The position numbers were made by a program, and so were the translations under genes. The notes beneath the pieces were generated by a model. It had not been told where the DNA came from. It was given only the letters and a program-made list of their open reading frames with translations, and did not search any database. Positions 31,928 to 43,124 of a stretch of 64,000 nt of DNA are shown in pieces. Source of the DNA: Russula earlei (lineage: Eukaryota > Basidiomycota > Agaricomycetes > Russulales > Russulaceae); the NCBI GenBank assembly GCA_025769875.1, contig JAGFNK010000036.1:124001-188000 (forward strand), read 5' to 3'. Within the stretch, counting starts at the first letter, position 1. The number at the start of each line of letters is the position of its first letter.

Positions 31928-32437
31928 GGGAGGTGATGATCAGGATCAGGAAAATAAAGTGTGGGGCAACACCAAAGTGAAGGTGAAAAAGGTACTGACA
32001 AGGGGCTTACACATGTGCAAAACACAAATACACAAATACGTGAATATGCAAATCACAAGTGAATATGCAAATCACAAGCGAATAAAAACTCATATTAAAA
32101 AAAACCTATTAGTTTATCATATATGCAATGTCACTTATATCACACTGGTCACACCAGTCACTCCTGGAAAATCCCGAAATTCAAGTTCAAGTTCAAAGTT
32201 CAAGAATTCTCAGTTGGTATCATGGGCCTAAGATGTTGAAAGGAATTGGAAAGGTGAAAAGGGAGTCAGGACCAGGCAAGGTGGTCAAGGCCATGGTGAA
32301 AGGCCTGAGATGCAAATGTGTTGTGTGAGCTGTGGTGTGGCACATGCACATGGGGGTACAGGTTTGGGAAAAAAAACCCATGGGTTAACCATGTCATCAC
32401 CTACTTTCATACACAAGACTGAGCTATGATTTTACAG
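31928..32437. other. Upstream of the Myb/SANT gene; Y-type terminal repeat and X-like fragment
   Basis: About 32130-32226 is a lone copy of the Y terminal repeat (GTCACTCCTGGAAAATCCCG and TTCAAGTTCAAG words). From 32235 to 32340 the sequence resembles the X region with GAAAGGCNTGAGA words seen at 26510 and 38790. No gene seen. Confidence 0.5.
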
Positions 32438-33790
32438 CTTCAACAGACAGAAGGGTGGTGAAGGTGAGAGGAAAGGAAAGTCAGGTGCCTACAACTAGGG
32501 ATGTGCCCGGCCTGTGATTTGAAAAGCCAAAGCCGGGCCGTCAAGCCCCTGGCTTTGATCATTTGGGGTAATCATCAAACTTTAATTTATCAACTTTGCA
32601 TGGATATGGACATGGACACCATTGTTCCCTGTCAGTTTTTCATCGTCGTATCTGTGCTTCCCTCTTGACCTTCCTTTTTGCTTGAGTCAAGTACATGTAC
32701 AAGGTAAGCCTTGGTGGCCTATATGTCAGTGTGCAATGCTCAGTCGCGTTGGTTGCTTGTAATCCCTTTCATCAGTCTTAGATCGCTTCGTCCCGCAGCG
32801 TACCATGTTGTACACTGGACTTCACTCATTCCACATGTATAATCCATGCTCTTACCATGCTCATCATGCTCTCCAGAACATAACGACTCCGTAATATATT
32901 TGATATTTGAATACAAAAGTGCTATTCTAAAGTCATCCTACTGCGAATCCGCGAGCGCGAGGCGATGCGGCGATGATGTTGGGGGCGAGATGCTATGGGC
33001 AGCGAGCCCTCGAATAGCGCGGCAATGACGATGGGCGAGGCTGGGGGCGAGGCGCTGTGGGCAGCGAGCCCTGGGGTAAGGCGATGGTGACGATGACGAA
33101 CGCGTCATACGGGTCCGTGCGTAGACGTGTGGCGGACGCGAGGACGATGCTTGAGGGACGGTCTTGGGAGGGCGCGAGGCGCAGCCAGACGGCGATGGTG
33201 TCGTGCCGTAGGTCGAAGTGTGGGGAGGAGCCGTGCTCCGACTTGAAGACCGAAGGGATGAAAGCGTTGAGCGAGCGGCAAGGCGAGTGATGTCGACGGC
33301 GATTGAATTGAGCCGTTGTCGTAGTCTGCTGACATGGAGTGGGCAACGCGGGTGGGGATGACGTCGAAGAGTGGGAACGCGAGGAAAGGAGAGTGAGGTG
33401 AAAGGAATGACGATAGTTGGAAGGAGGGATGTGAGAAGGGAGTGGCGCGCAAGGGGCCTGGTACAAGGTACAAGTCATGTGGCCAGCGGGCTCACATACA
33501 GAAAATCTTACGTACAAAAGCCGTGGCCTAGGCCAGGCCAAGCCGGAGCCAAGCCGGGGTTGACGGCTTTGGCCCGGCCTGGGGTTTTAGAAGCCAAAGC
33601 CGCCTCGGGCCGAGCCAAAGCCGGGCCTTTCAGGCCAAGCCGGGCCGGAAAAACCCTACCTACAATGACTGGTCGCGATCTTACACCGGTTGTTGGGCCA
33701 TCTGTTCTTTGTCCCGATGATTTCAATACATGTTCTCGGCCAGATCCCACACCTCATAAAATAGTTGCACTCCCACTGTCCTCACCATGA
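32438..33790 (+). pseudogene. Host-like exon split by a hAT-like insertion
   Basis: After an acceptor-like TTTTACAG a plus-strand frame reads STDRRVVKVRGKESQVPT up to the hAT element, and beyond the element continues in the same frame as MTGRDLTPVVGPSVL and on to a TGA at 33788-33790. The joined stretch is about 60 codons. Its composition is protein-like and its CpG content fits host DNA. It could be the last exon of the gene that starts at 4391. I do not recognise the family. Confidence 0.35.
32496..33658. mobile_element. hAT-like non-autonomous element
   Basis: 1163 bp with ends TAGGGATGTGCCCGGCC and, inverted, TAGGGTTTTTCCGGCCC, flanked by an 8-bp duplication CCTACAAC / CCTACAAT (7 of 8). 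TAGGG-type ends and 8-bp duplications are hallmarks of hAT elements. The ends are extremely GC-rich with repeated GCCGGGCC words. Inside (about 33060-33300, minus) is a coding-like stretch (RHDTIAVWLRLAPSQDRP) that has a diverged relative near 39700-39830. No transposase was recognised. Confidence 0.7.
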
Positions 33791-34242
33791 CCATCCGGAA
33801 ACCTCTCCTCTCGAAGCAAATGTTGTTCCACTGCCTGCCGCTGCTGACTGACGCTCAAAAATCATGATCGTCCACTTTTCGGCGATATCAATATGAGCTC
33901 AGTCTTGATCTCAGTCTCGCTTTGACGGGTCAAGCTGGTGGCACCTCTCAAAAGTAGCGGGACCCGACACTGTCGCGTTTGGGGAGTGAGGCGTAAAGCA
34001 TCTTCATTTTAAACATTAACTGGCTGTGGTAAATGACCGCACTCGCCAAATGCTCGGCCCTACTCTCAATCTAAATCATAAGCTACGCTTATCTCCCGTC
34101 TATAGGCGCGGTTAGCGAGCTCTTGGTGCCTCAAGGAAATGCAACGCCCTTACTTCTGGTTCCCATTTCCATTTCCGTTGCTGCTGCGATAAGAACGGAT
34201 GGTGAGTATCTCCGTAATCGTACACGTGATCGTGAGAAGACC
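33791..34242. other. Host intergenic DNA, nothing identified
   Basis: Non-repetitive sequence between the broken exon and the small secreted-protein gene. I see no open frame or RNA gene that I can support. Confidence 0.4.
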
Positions 34243-34531
34243 CTACCCTTGGTGTCCGCGATGATGTCCAAAAATTCCATATCCCGCCAATATACCCCCG
34301 GCACCTCCCGCGCCAACATGTTTCCAATTTACACTTGCTGCATGTTTTAAGTGGTCTGCCCCCTTTGCCACTCCTTCAACTACTTCGCCCTCTTGGCGCT
34401 TAGATCTGCGAGGTAAAAGTCAACTTCAGCAGGCAACAGGAAAGGTATGCACACAAAACAACACGAGTCGCGAATGCTGGAGCGACGCTGGTGGCGAAAC
34501 AGAAAATGGCAAAAGCGGGGTATGAACGCAT
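34243..34531 (-). CDS. Small predicted secreted protein, 79 aa
   Basis: Exon 1 is 34531-34455 and exon 2 is 34405-34243; the 49-nt intron has GTGTGC..CAG ends with a TGAC branch-like site and a pyrimidine run. The protein starts with a signal peptide (MRSYPAFAIFCFATSVAPAFA), likely cut after AFA. A Lys-Arg pair follows (SKR/QEGE), the usual Kex2 site, leaving a 50-residue mature part: a short acidic/basic helix, then a glycine-zipper stretch VGAGGAGGILAGYGIFG and a GHHRGHQG tail. The zipper suggests membrane insertion or self-association. I do not know the family. A TATAAAG box lies about 150 bp upstream. The exon model is mine and rests on the clean join. Confidence 0.6.
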
Positions 34532-34678
34532 GGTTGCAATGATTGCGATCGTGGATTTGAAACTAAACTCGTCAAGTTGTGGTGGTTTGAAGTAGCTCGC
34601 TTGTCGGTATCCAGTACCCACGAGTATGAAGAAGAGAATGGGAGCGCAGCTGGAGAGCAGGTACTCTGGGCATTGGCT

Positions 34679-34685
34679 CTTTATA
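34679..34685 (-). promoter_or_regulatory. TATA box upstream of the small secreted-protein gene
   Basis: TATAAAG on the minus strand, about 150 bp before the ATG at 34531. Confidence 0.4.
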
Positions 34686-35014
34686 CTTTTTGCCGAGTCT
34701 CGTCTTTCCGCTGTTCCTTGATTGCCATCAGCAAATGTCCAGATTGGGGTGATTTCAATCTCATCTCATTTACACCCCAGTGGTGATGCAAGGAAGTTGC
34801 ACGATGGTGCACATATGTTTCTAGGCTATTTGGAGCAGCGAGCGCGCACGCGAAGTCAATTCAGACTGGCCAAAGCGACAGATTTGTTCCATCATTCCTG
34901 TTCAAGCCGTGTCATCTCCGTTACCATGACCGTCGGTTGTAGCCACGGGCAGAACACCACAGCCTGGACTGACGACTGACCAATCCGCCGGTTAGCTCAA
35001 CCGATAAATGCATG

Positions 35015-35302
35015 TCATGTAAACCGACCAACCGAACCTGCGGTCAGATCCCAATTCCGAAGAAATGCAACGTTGTACAGGCATGAATGTGATTCTGTCT
35101 GACCCGTGCGCATCAGATGAGCACTGCTATGGCCTGTTTCCTTGACATCCGCACTACAGCCTTTCTTCGCCGAGCAACTCATCACCTCATCATCTCCCTT
35201 GATGCCCGTTGGATCCCCAGGCGCGACAACGCAGCCTTTACACGCGACCGACGCTCGTCGAGCCACGGCCTTCGTTACATCAGTAAACTGGCAAATTAGA
35301 TT
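35015..35302 (-). CDS. Possible host exon with Cys pairs
   Basis: A minus-strand open stretch of about 90 codons after an acceptor-like TTTGCCAG (near 35285). It contains two short Lys-Gly-Cys phrases (VACKGCVVAPGDPTG and SCSAKKGCSAD). It starts right beside the repeat at 35303, so upstream exons may be lost. The family is unknown and the gene is uncertain. Confidence 0.25.
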   Translation of the reverse strand, partial: NLICQFTDVTKAVARRASVACKGCVVAPGDPTGIKGDDEVMSCSAKKGCSADVKETGHSSAHLMRTGQTESHSCLYNVAFLRNWDLTAGSVGRFT

Positions 35303-35372
35303 CCAGGTTTCTGCTGGTTTCCACTGATTTCCAGGTTTCCGGAAACTTGAAACCCAGAAACTTGGAAACCTA
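35303..35372. repeat. Cluster of GGTTTCC words at the edge of the transposon block
   Basis: Short direct and inverted copies of CAGGTTTCC / GGAAACCTG packed in 70 bp, including a TTTCCGGAAA palindrome. It marks the border between host DNA and the Plavaka remnant and may be a transposon end. Confidence 0.5.
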
Positions 35373-35418
35373 TATTACCCAACTCAGATCATCAAAAGTT
35401 TTACTACAAGAGACATAA

Positions 35419-35990
35419 TTATGAACTAGTGACAAATGCATGGGCATCATGATCAATAAAGTGATTTACAAAGAAGGAATAAAAGCTGTCCAATGCATCA
35501 TGATGAGAAAAGTCATTGGGAATCTTGCTACTACCTTATACAACTGGTAAGAGGTGAGCTCCATGAGCAATAGTCTTGAGGGAAATGACCTGAATGTTGC
35601 ATTCCCCATTCCTGTTACATTCCAACTGAACTCCACATCCCAGTGTCAGGATCAGGCTCATTGTTATGGACAAACCAGTTAACCGGCACACAGGAGTGAG
35701 CCTTGCAATGGTAATAAAACAAGAAGAGGAGAACCCACCCAATTTCCACTTCTTTTATACCTGGCTTTGAATCATCCAAGATGACAAACACTGTATCTAG
35801 TGTATGGCAGGGGTATGCCAACCTGTGCAGGTATGGACCAAGGGTAGGCACAGGTAGGGGTATGGGTATGCAGATGCAACATGGGGCCACTGGACCAAAC
35901 ATTGCAAAACATGTGCAATGTAAAATGGCTTTCTCTGTGGCAGCGACCAGTGTGCCACTGTTCCAACACCCCTACCAGTTCTGCCAATGT
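35419..35990 (-). pseudogene. Plavaka-type transposase, C-terminal remnant
   Basis: Read on the minus strand: TVFVILDDSKPG, then VNWFVHNNEPDPDTGMW, AHGAHLLPV, and NDFSHHDALDSFYSFFVNHF with an IDHDAHAF ending before the TAA at 35419-35421. The order (WF...PD.DTGMW, then AHL.PV, then SLD.F..F.VN..D.HA) is the C-terminal signature of basidiomycete Plavaka transposases (CACTA-related). A stop after LLPVV and a frame change after DTGMW show decay. The N-terminal catalytic part is not found upstream. Neighbouring plus-strand frames are shadows. Confidence 0.65.
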
Positions 35991-36907
35991 GCAGTCTCTT
36001 ATCCATCATGAGTCTGGTCTTAAGGAGAAATTGCCTATTGTACCCCTATCAATTCCCCATATTGCAGTGCAGCACCCCAAAACCCCTTTGAGAGCTATCT
36101 TTGCAGTACAGCTGCTGCACAAAAGTGTGATCACCAGGGCAGACCATGAGACATGGAGTTCCACTGAGGTAAGTACCTGATTAGCTTCTGCCACATATAC
36201 AGCATGGGCATGCCCTCCCTGCCATTGTTTCTGTTTCTGGGATACTATTGTACAGTGTGGTGACCTATCTCCCACTAGTCATCATCCCTTCCTTCTTCTA
36301 CTCCTTACCACCAACCCTTGATGCCCTCACCATCACCTTCACTGCTGTCCTACAGTAATCAGAATCATTGTTGCACATGGCAACTACACATGGGCACACT
36401 CAGAACCATATGCAACCCATGACGCCTGTGCCATTATCCATCTACCCTCATCAAACCCAACAGTCACAGCCACAATCCCACTGGCAGAGACAACAAGTAA
36501 TGCCACTTCCAACACCACCAGCTTTTGATGCGTGGGGTGCCTCTGCCAACAGCTATGTCTCTTTTGTGAATGTCAATGGACTTGGTTGACCACCATACCT
36601 GGGTGGGTGAGTCTGCATGCTGTTTGATCCCTAAATGGGATGTGAGGTCAGTTTAAGTTTTTTTTTATGCTCTTTGTTGTTTTGTTTAAACTGACACTTT
36701 TTTTTCATTTAGTTTCCATCTATGGTATAATGACACCACAATGCCAGAACCATGATGATCAAATGCCAATGGCCACCACATTCACCACACAAGCACCCAG
36801 AACCACTGCAAGCAACTGCTTGCAGGGTGGGAGCAGTTACAACAACTACAAACAGGCAATGGAATGGCAACACACACTAGATGAAACAGCATGACAATGC
36901 AACCATA
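35991..36907. other. Continuation of the Plavaka-like block, unassigned
   Basis: Plus-strand segments rich in Gln, Pro and Thr (about 36368-36589) and donor-like GTAAGT near 36170 are visible, but I cannot assign a gene. It ends at the GAATG target site of the solo LTR. Confidence 0.35.
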
Positions 36908-36912
36908 GAATG

Positions 36913-37795
36913 TGTTACACCATTTTCCTTTTACGTTTACTTCTTACCTTTTGCTATGGACTGCTTGCTTTCGTACGTCCCTTTACTTACTGGTCTCGTG
37001 ATCTCTTATGTCTTGTGATCCCTTCTGTGTTATCATGTGATCCATACACGTCCAGGTAACACTGGATTGCTGTTACTTTCCCTTTGTTTGGTTCTCTTTC
37101 TGTTTATATTCACTTCTTAGTTTCGACTGTGCAATGCTGTGCACCTACTGTGCAGCACAGTTACTTGGTTCTGACTCATTCGTGGCCTCATTCCTATGAC
37201 TCCTACTTATTATGACTCCTACTATACTAGTAGCACAGTCAAAGCGCAGCTATTGCTGCGCTTCTCCTGTATATATAAGCTCAGTACTTTGTGACCAAAG
37301 CCATAAGCTTGGTCTCTTGTAGAATCCAACCTACTCTTGTCCAAACATATTCGCCTGCAAACCACTTCACTCTCACAAACTTAATCCACAACTACCTCTC
37401 CATTTCATCAACTCTCAACACACCATCCACCATCTACTCTTCGCCTTTCCCTTCCTTTCCTAAGAGTCTCTCTTCACTCTCCTGAGAAGAGCTCTCCTCC
37501 TTTAAGACCTACCTTCCTCTACTCTCTCTGCGTTGTTCAAGGTCCCCGACGGACTTGAATGCATATAGCTAGTGGAACCAGCCCTAGTCTATCCCATTAC
37601 AAACTTACCCTAGCTTCTCAACGGACCGAGTCGTACTAGGAAGGGTCTATTGGCCATAACCTGTTTAGCATAAAACACTTCGACCGCTGCAGGGATCCTT
37701 ACTCATTATACATGGGAACCAGCCCATTTCTTGAATGCCTCTCTATCATCGACTTGCTTTCCGCTTGTGAACTGACACAGCTAGTTACTGTGACA
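36913..37795 (+). repeat. Solo LTR (L5), target duplication GAATG
   Basis: 883 bp, TGTTACACC...TTACTGTGACA, flanked by GAATG (36908-36912, 37796-37800). A strong TATATATAAGCTC box lies near 37270. The same LTR in the other orientation begins at 63679 and runs off the window. Confidence 0.92.
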
Positions 37796-37800
37796 GAATG

Positions 37801-40800
37801 TCAAGACAATGGGGAGACAACAGGAGACAAGGTAAACCAAATGAAAAAAGGCAGAAGAGATTTCTCTTGGGCCACCAGGAAGTTTCTTTTTCTTTGCTCA
37901 TTTCATGTTCTTTTTACTAATAGTTTTTTAGTTACAAAGCTTTTTTTACTATGGGGAGGAGCAGGGGAAAGAGAAGGGGCACAACAACAAGAGGGGGGGG
38001 ACAGGGGATGATGAGGATGCCCAAACAACAAGATGACAATGATGAGGATGACAACAACAATGACAATGACCAACACCAGAGCACCCCCAACTACAGCCAC
38101 AAACAACTGCTTGCAGGGTGGAAACAGGGAGCAAGGGGATGGGAAATGGGAGATGAGAGATGAAACAAAGACAGGGAATGACAATGATTGGAAAACAACA
38201 ACAACACAGATAGTGCTTTCAGGTCAGGTCACATTGACTGCAAAAAACCTGCTTGACTGAACCTGACCTGACTGATCATGACTGAACTTTCAGTCAAGGT
38301 CAAACTGGTTTGTAGAATTGCCAGTCACAGTCACATCAACTTTCAAGCAAGATAAAATCTGGTTATGACTGGTGTGCCTGGTGCCTGGTGTGCCTGGTGT
38401 GCCTGGGATTTCTGTCAAGATTTCATGGGTTTGAAAATTATGGTCACAGCTTTAGGCAAGCTCTAAACCACCAGTGTGGTGTGTCCAGGGATGCATGAGT
38501 GTGAAAGAGTGGGGCTGTTGGACCAGTAAGTGGACATTGACTGAGACACCTGAGGTGGGAGCAAGAAGGGGAGAGAGGAGCTGGTATCACATGCATGGTT
38601 GTTAAGTTCTTCATTTGAGCAGAGGCAGATGTCAAAGGAAAGGGGATCTTCTTCTTCTCTCTCTTTACTACAGAGTAACTAAGGGTTTTATATACATGGG
38701 GGAAATACAAAGAGTAGAAGATAATGAAAGGAAATGGAATGGTGAAAGGGAATCAGAGGATCAGGACTGGGTGAGGCAGTCGAGGCCATGGTGAAAGGCT
38801 TGAGATGCAAACATGTCGCCTGAGCTGGGGCATGAAGTGCATGTGTGGTCAGTGGGGAGGGGCAGGCGATGCAGTCGAGGTCTTGACGTCAGGTGCAAGG
38901 TGGTAGCATGGGCGTTTGGTTGGTGGCGAAGGATAAAAGGGATGGAGCATCATGTCCTGATTGTCCATCGCAGTTTCACATGTGATTCCATGACCAGTCA
39001 GTGATTCACCTGACAACAGATGACTGGTCATAACCTGTCATAATGTGAACCTCTTCCTATACCTAGAGGTTCTGTTTGTGTTCGAGGGAGCGGTGGAGAC
39101 AAGGTGAGACGAGGTGAGAGAGGAGGCATGGCGGTGATGGGCTGTGGTGCATGGGCATGGGACGAATACGAACATGCAAAAATGCAGCCTGCAAAGCAGA
39201 ATGAATCAGAAAGCCGTGAAACCGAAAGAAAGAGGGGGAAAAAAAAACATACACAGCTCAATGCATGAAAATTGTGCACGCAGGAAAAGACGCGTTGCAT
39301 GCCATCAGGGTTTCAAGTTAGGGATTGGCTGTGTAGTGCGCTGGAACGGGCACGCGTAGTCCATGGGACTTGATCTGAGGGCGGGTACAGACTAGGGATG
39401 AGCTGAGAGCAAGGTCATGCCCCGGATCGATGCCCGATACTCCAGAGGAGCACCTGCGTGAGAGAGAGAGTGTGTGTTTGTGTGTGTTCTTGAGAGAATT
39501 GTTTACACAGGTGAATGAGGAGAGGGCAAACGTGGGTGCAATAGATCACAAGAAACTGTGAAATGCAACTCTTGTTCGAGACTGTAGCTAGTAGCCTTAA
39601 ATACTGTAGCAAAAAGTAAGAGAGAGTCAGATAATCAACATGAATGAGGAGACAACTACATGAGAATCCTATTCCTTTGAATGTGAGTCCACGAGCGCAA
39701 GGTGGTGTGGCAAGGACAAACAGGCGAGGTGCTGTGGGCAATGAGCCCTCGGATTGAGTGATGATGATGACGGCAAATGCATCAATGGGGTCCATGTGTA
39801 ATTGTGTGATGGGTGCGAGGATGACAATTCATGAATGATGATGGAGATGTGAGAGTGGGATGAAAGGGAATCGATGACGGGCGAGAGTGATATGATGAAA
39901 AGGTGGGGAGCATGAGGCAGACAAAGAGACTAGTGGCGCAAGGGATGAATGTGGATAGGGGGAGCGCAAGGTGCAGGGTGAATGGGTGATGTCAGAGTTG
40001 ATTGGGATGAGCCACTGTTGCTGTTTCTGGGCGCAGAGTTGGCAACGTGGTGGTGATGTTGAGGAATTGGTGCAAGAGGGAAGGAGAATATGAAAGGAAA
40101 AGAGTGGCAGGCAGTTGGATGAAGGAGTGGAGGGAGAGATGACGTGTGGGAGGTGGGGGCGAGTGCAAGTCATGAGAGTTTCCCAGGTCAGCGGGCTCAG
40201 ACACCTTACAGCCGGATGAGAGAAAGTTACAAAAGAAGAAAAAAGCATACAGTGTAACACACGATTTTTGTGCACATGGGAAGTTCAGTTGTGTGTCATC
40301 ATGGATTCATGTGTTGTGTTGGAATTGGCCCAGCATGTGTGAGGGAGGGAGCATGTGAAAGTAGCACACCGTGTGATTCCCAAGCCAGTGGGAATCCACC
40401 TTACAGTGGATGCAACAAGGGTGGTGGTGGAAAGTGGCAGCAACATGAGAGAGAGGGCAGTGGCAGCATGGTCACAAGTGTGGCAAGTGGCAATGATAAT
40501 GCGAATGTGAGAGCACGAGCACAGCTGTTCCTGGGTCAAGACTGGTCTGAACTGGTCAATTGACTGCAAATGACTGAATGGAACTGGTCACATGCGGTCC
40601 AGTCTGGTTTTTTGTAGATTTGGCAAACCAGTAGCCAGTCATGGTCTTGGTCACACCAAAATCGTGGGAAAAACCGGACTTAACTGGACTTTGAAGCTCT
40701 AAACATGGATATGACAAGGAGGGGAAGGACAAGGGAACAGCAAGGATGAGGACCAGATGACACCAATGACAACAGAAGGGGCATGATGACAGGAGGGGGA

Positions 40801-41099
40801 AGGAGAGGGACAACAACAAGACCACAGCCCAGTGCCCACCCCTGCCACTGTGAGCCACTGCTCACAGGGGAAGTGTGGGTGCTAACAACAATGGGGGGGC
40901 AGGACAATGATGAGATGGCAAGGACCAGCACGATGGAGGGCAGGAACCACATTCCAGCCCCTCTCCAACAACCAGCAAGGCTCAACCTAGCACCCCCCCT
41001 TCCACCATGCAAGCACTGGCTCACAGTGGTGGTGGTGGATGTTACTGGGCCATGACCTCAGGTGAGACGAGCACACAAACAACTACCAAAGACAAGTGC
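37801..41099. other. Mosaic of decayed repeats, no intact gene
   Basis: Recognisable pieces: a repeated block ending in CTGCTYRCAGGG (about 36760-36835, 37950-38120, 40740-40870, 40880-41035), each preceded by A/C/G-rich exon-like sequence; a GACTGGT-rich repeat ending AAGCTCTAAAC (about 38214-38466 and 40530-40703); an X-like fragment (38640-39050, with the TATA block); and a relative of the hAT interior near 39680-39850 after a TAGGGATGAGC end at about 39394. Several long open frames here are low-complexity shadows. Confidence 0.5.
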
Positions 41100-41937
41100 T
41101 GTTGTGAACTGAGGCCAAGCCTTGACTGTGTATCATCCTGTTTCAACTCACAAAAGCCCCTTCCACTTTGTACCCTCTATCCACCTCTGTTTCCAATCAA
41201 CTGCTCCTCTCTACAAGCGTACACTGCACAGGATCCTTCTCCCCAATCCCTCTGACTCGCTAAAGCACCCTCTTTCCTATTGGAGTAACCCACCATGTGC
41301 TAGCCACATGGTTGCTCAGCCACTCGCTACCAAAACACTGGAAGGACTCCTAGACCTCTTGGGACAATCAACATGATGTCATGGAGCACCACTGACATCG
41401 TAGCTGACTGAGCAACTCCACTATGACATCATACACTCACCAAGCACTCCACAAATGATATCATTATGATATCATCGCTCCACTGTCTCCCTAATCATCC
41501 TGAGTCACCCATAGGTCTGACACAATGAGTTTATGCCTTTATAATCTGATTGGAGCAGTCCAAAGAGTCTGAGTTACTTTCTGTGGTTAATACTCAGACC
41601 TGTAATTAGTATATAAGCCCCAACGTAGCATGGCAGTCATCAGACTGTCCATTTGTGATACTCTCATCCTCCTGGGTACTCCCCTGCAACTGCTCAGTTT
41701 AAAGTCTTCCCTCGTCTCCAAGGTACTCTTCTATGACCACCTTGTCTAAAGCCCCCTCACTACACTGGCCTCCAACCTTGACCTTTGTCTCTTGCAACAT
41801 CTGCCAGTACCCATTTGGTACCTCCTTGTCATTTGGCTCGTCCTCTTGTTCAACGCCGTCTACACTGCATACCATCTGTTCTGACCCTTGTCCACCTGCT
41901 CCTGAGTCCTTAGTGATCAGCAGTATGTGTCTTGACA
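41100..41937 (+). repeat. L4 5' LTR, copy A
   Basis: 838 bp. TATATAAGCCCC lies near 41610. The U3 part contains repeated palindromic words around TGACATCAT / ATGATGTCA (about 41360-41480), similar to ATF/CREB-type half sites. Confidence 0.85.
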
Positions 41938-42641
41938 TCTGGACAGTCTCTCATCATCCTTGTATTGACCAGCCAATGCTCAAGTGTCTACTCCCAACTC
42001 TCCTACCCTTGTCAATATTTCCCTGCACCTCTCTTCCCCTTTCCAACCCAATCCACGTGCTGCCCTCAACCTCCTCACACAGAACTTCGAACCAGTGGAT
42101 GCATCCTCCCCCCTTAGCAACATTTACTCCCCAAAGTCCCACCTCCCTCTCCTGTCACTAATCAGCCCATCCCAAGTGACTTTGTCTCCATTGGTACTCC
42201 TCCACCAGCCCAGGATGACCAGCAACAAGTGAACTGTCCCCCTTTGCCTGAGGGATTCCTTGATTTCCCTGCCTGTTCTGCATTTTGATTCCACCCCCAT
42301 CAGTATTTTGTCCTCCCTACCACCAACTGTTCCCTCGAACAGTGGTGACCCCTACACAACTTGAATCACCAGGACTACCTCACATGCATCCCCACCACAG
42401 ACCAGCTAAGTTGTCACATGTTCACAGACACTTACACAACTGTGTTTTGTGCACACATTGTCCACACTTTTGTGGTGGAACCCTCCAACACTGCCCTTGC
42501 CACTGACAAGTACAATCTTACCCCTTTCAGCATCTGTTCCTCTGTAGGAATATACACACTGGACTCTAACTTTCCCCTTGGACACCTTGCATACATATTT
42601 AATACTTTGTTGTTTAGGAAACTTCCTACCTTGCCCCCTAT

Positions 42642-43124
42642 TGTTAAGATCTGACAGATCTTAGTACCGACTCTTCTGTTGAAAGAGTTGCTTGATATAG
42701 TTCAAGCACTAGACTTCGAACCCTTTGATATTATCTCAGGAAGATTGAATGTAGAAAAGAGAGGGGCCTCTTTCAGGTAGAGTCTGCACTATAATTTGTT
42801 TAGATCGGTTGACAAGATGATTATCTTGTGAAAGTTGTAAGGCTCGACTTCTTGGTACCACAGACTATTTATACGATATCTCGATAACTACTGATCCGAT
42901 TCGTACGAAACTCGGGGAGCACATAGCTGAGAACCAGTAGTATTCAAATACAGAAAGCGCAATTCAGAATGTTGGAAATGACTCACGCGTGAGTCATTCT
43001 TTCCTAGTATCAGTAAGCCAATCAGTAAGCAATCAGTAAGCCAGATTGATAAGCAGACACACGAGTAATCATAGACGAGTCAGTGGAAACAGATGACCGT
43101 TGGAGAATCAAGAGAATCTTAACA
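42642..43124 (-). repeat. Solo LTR, L1-related, target duplication CCTAT
   Basis: 483 bp, TGTTAAGATC...ATCTTAACA, flanked by CCTAT (42637-42641, 43125-43129). It keeps the perfect bZIP palindrome at 42979-42996 and a TATAAATAG box near 42877. It interrupts the L4 gene. Confidence 0.94.
42979..42996. promoter_or_regulatory. Twin TGACTCA palindrome in solo LTR
   Basis: Same perfect 18-bp palindrome as at 16732; the copy at 20825-20842 is identical. Confidence 0.55.

Noticed and set aside
34984..35060. tRNA-like A box (TAGCTCAACCG) with a weak B-box-like sequence
   Set aside because: The B box and acceptor stem do not match and no cloverleaf could be formed; probably chance.
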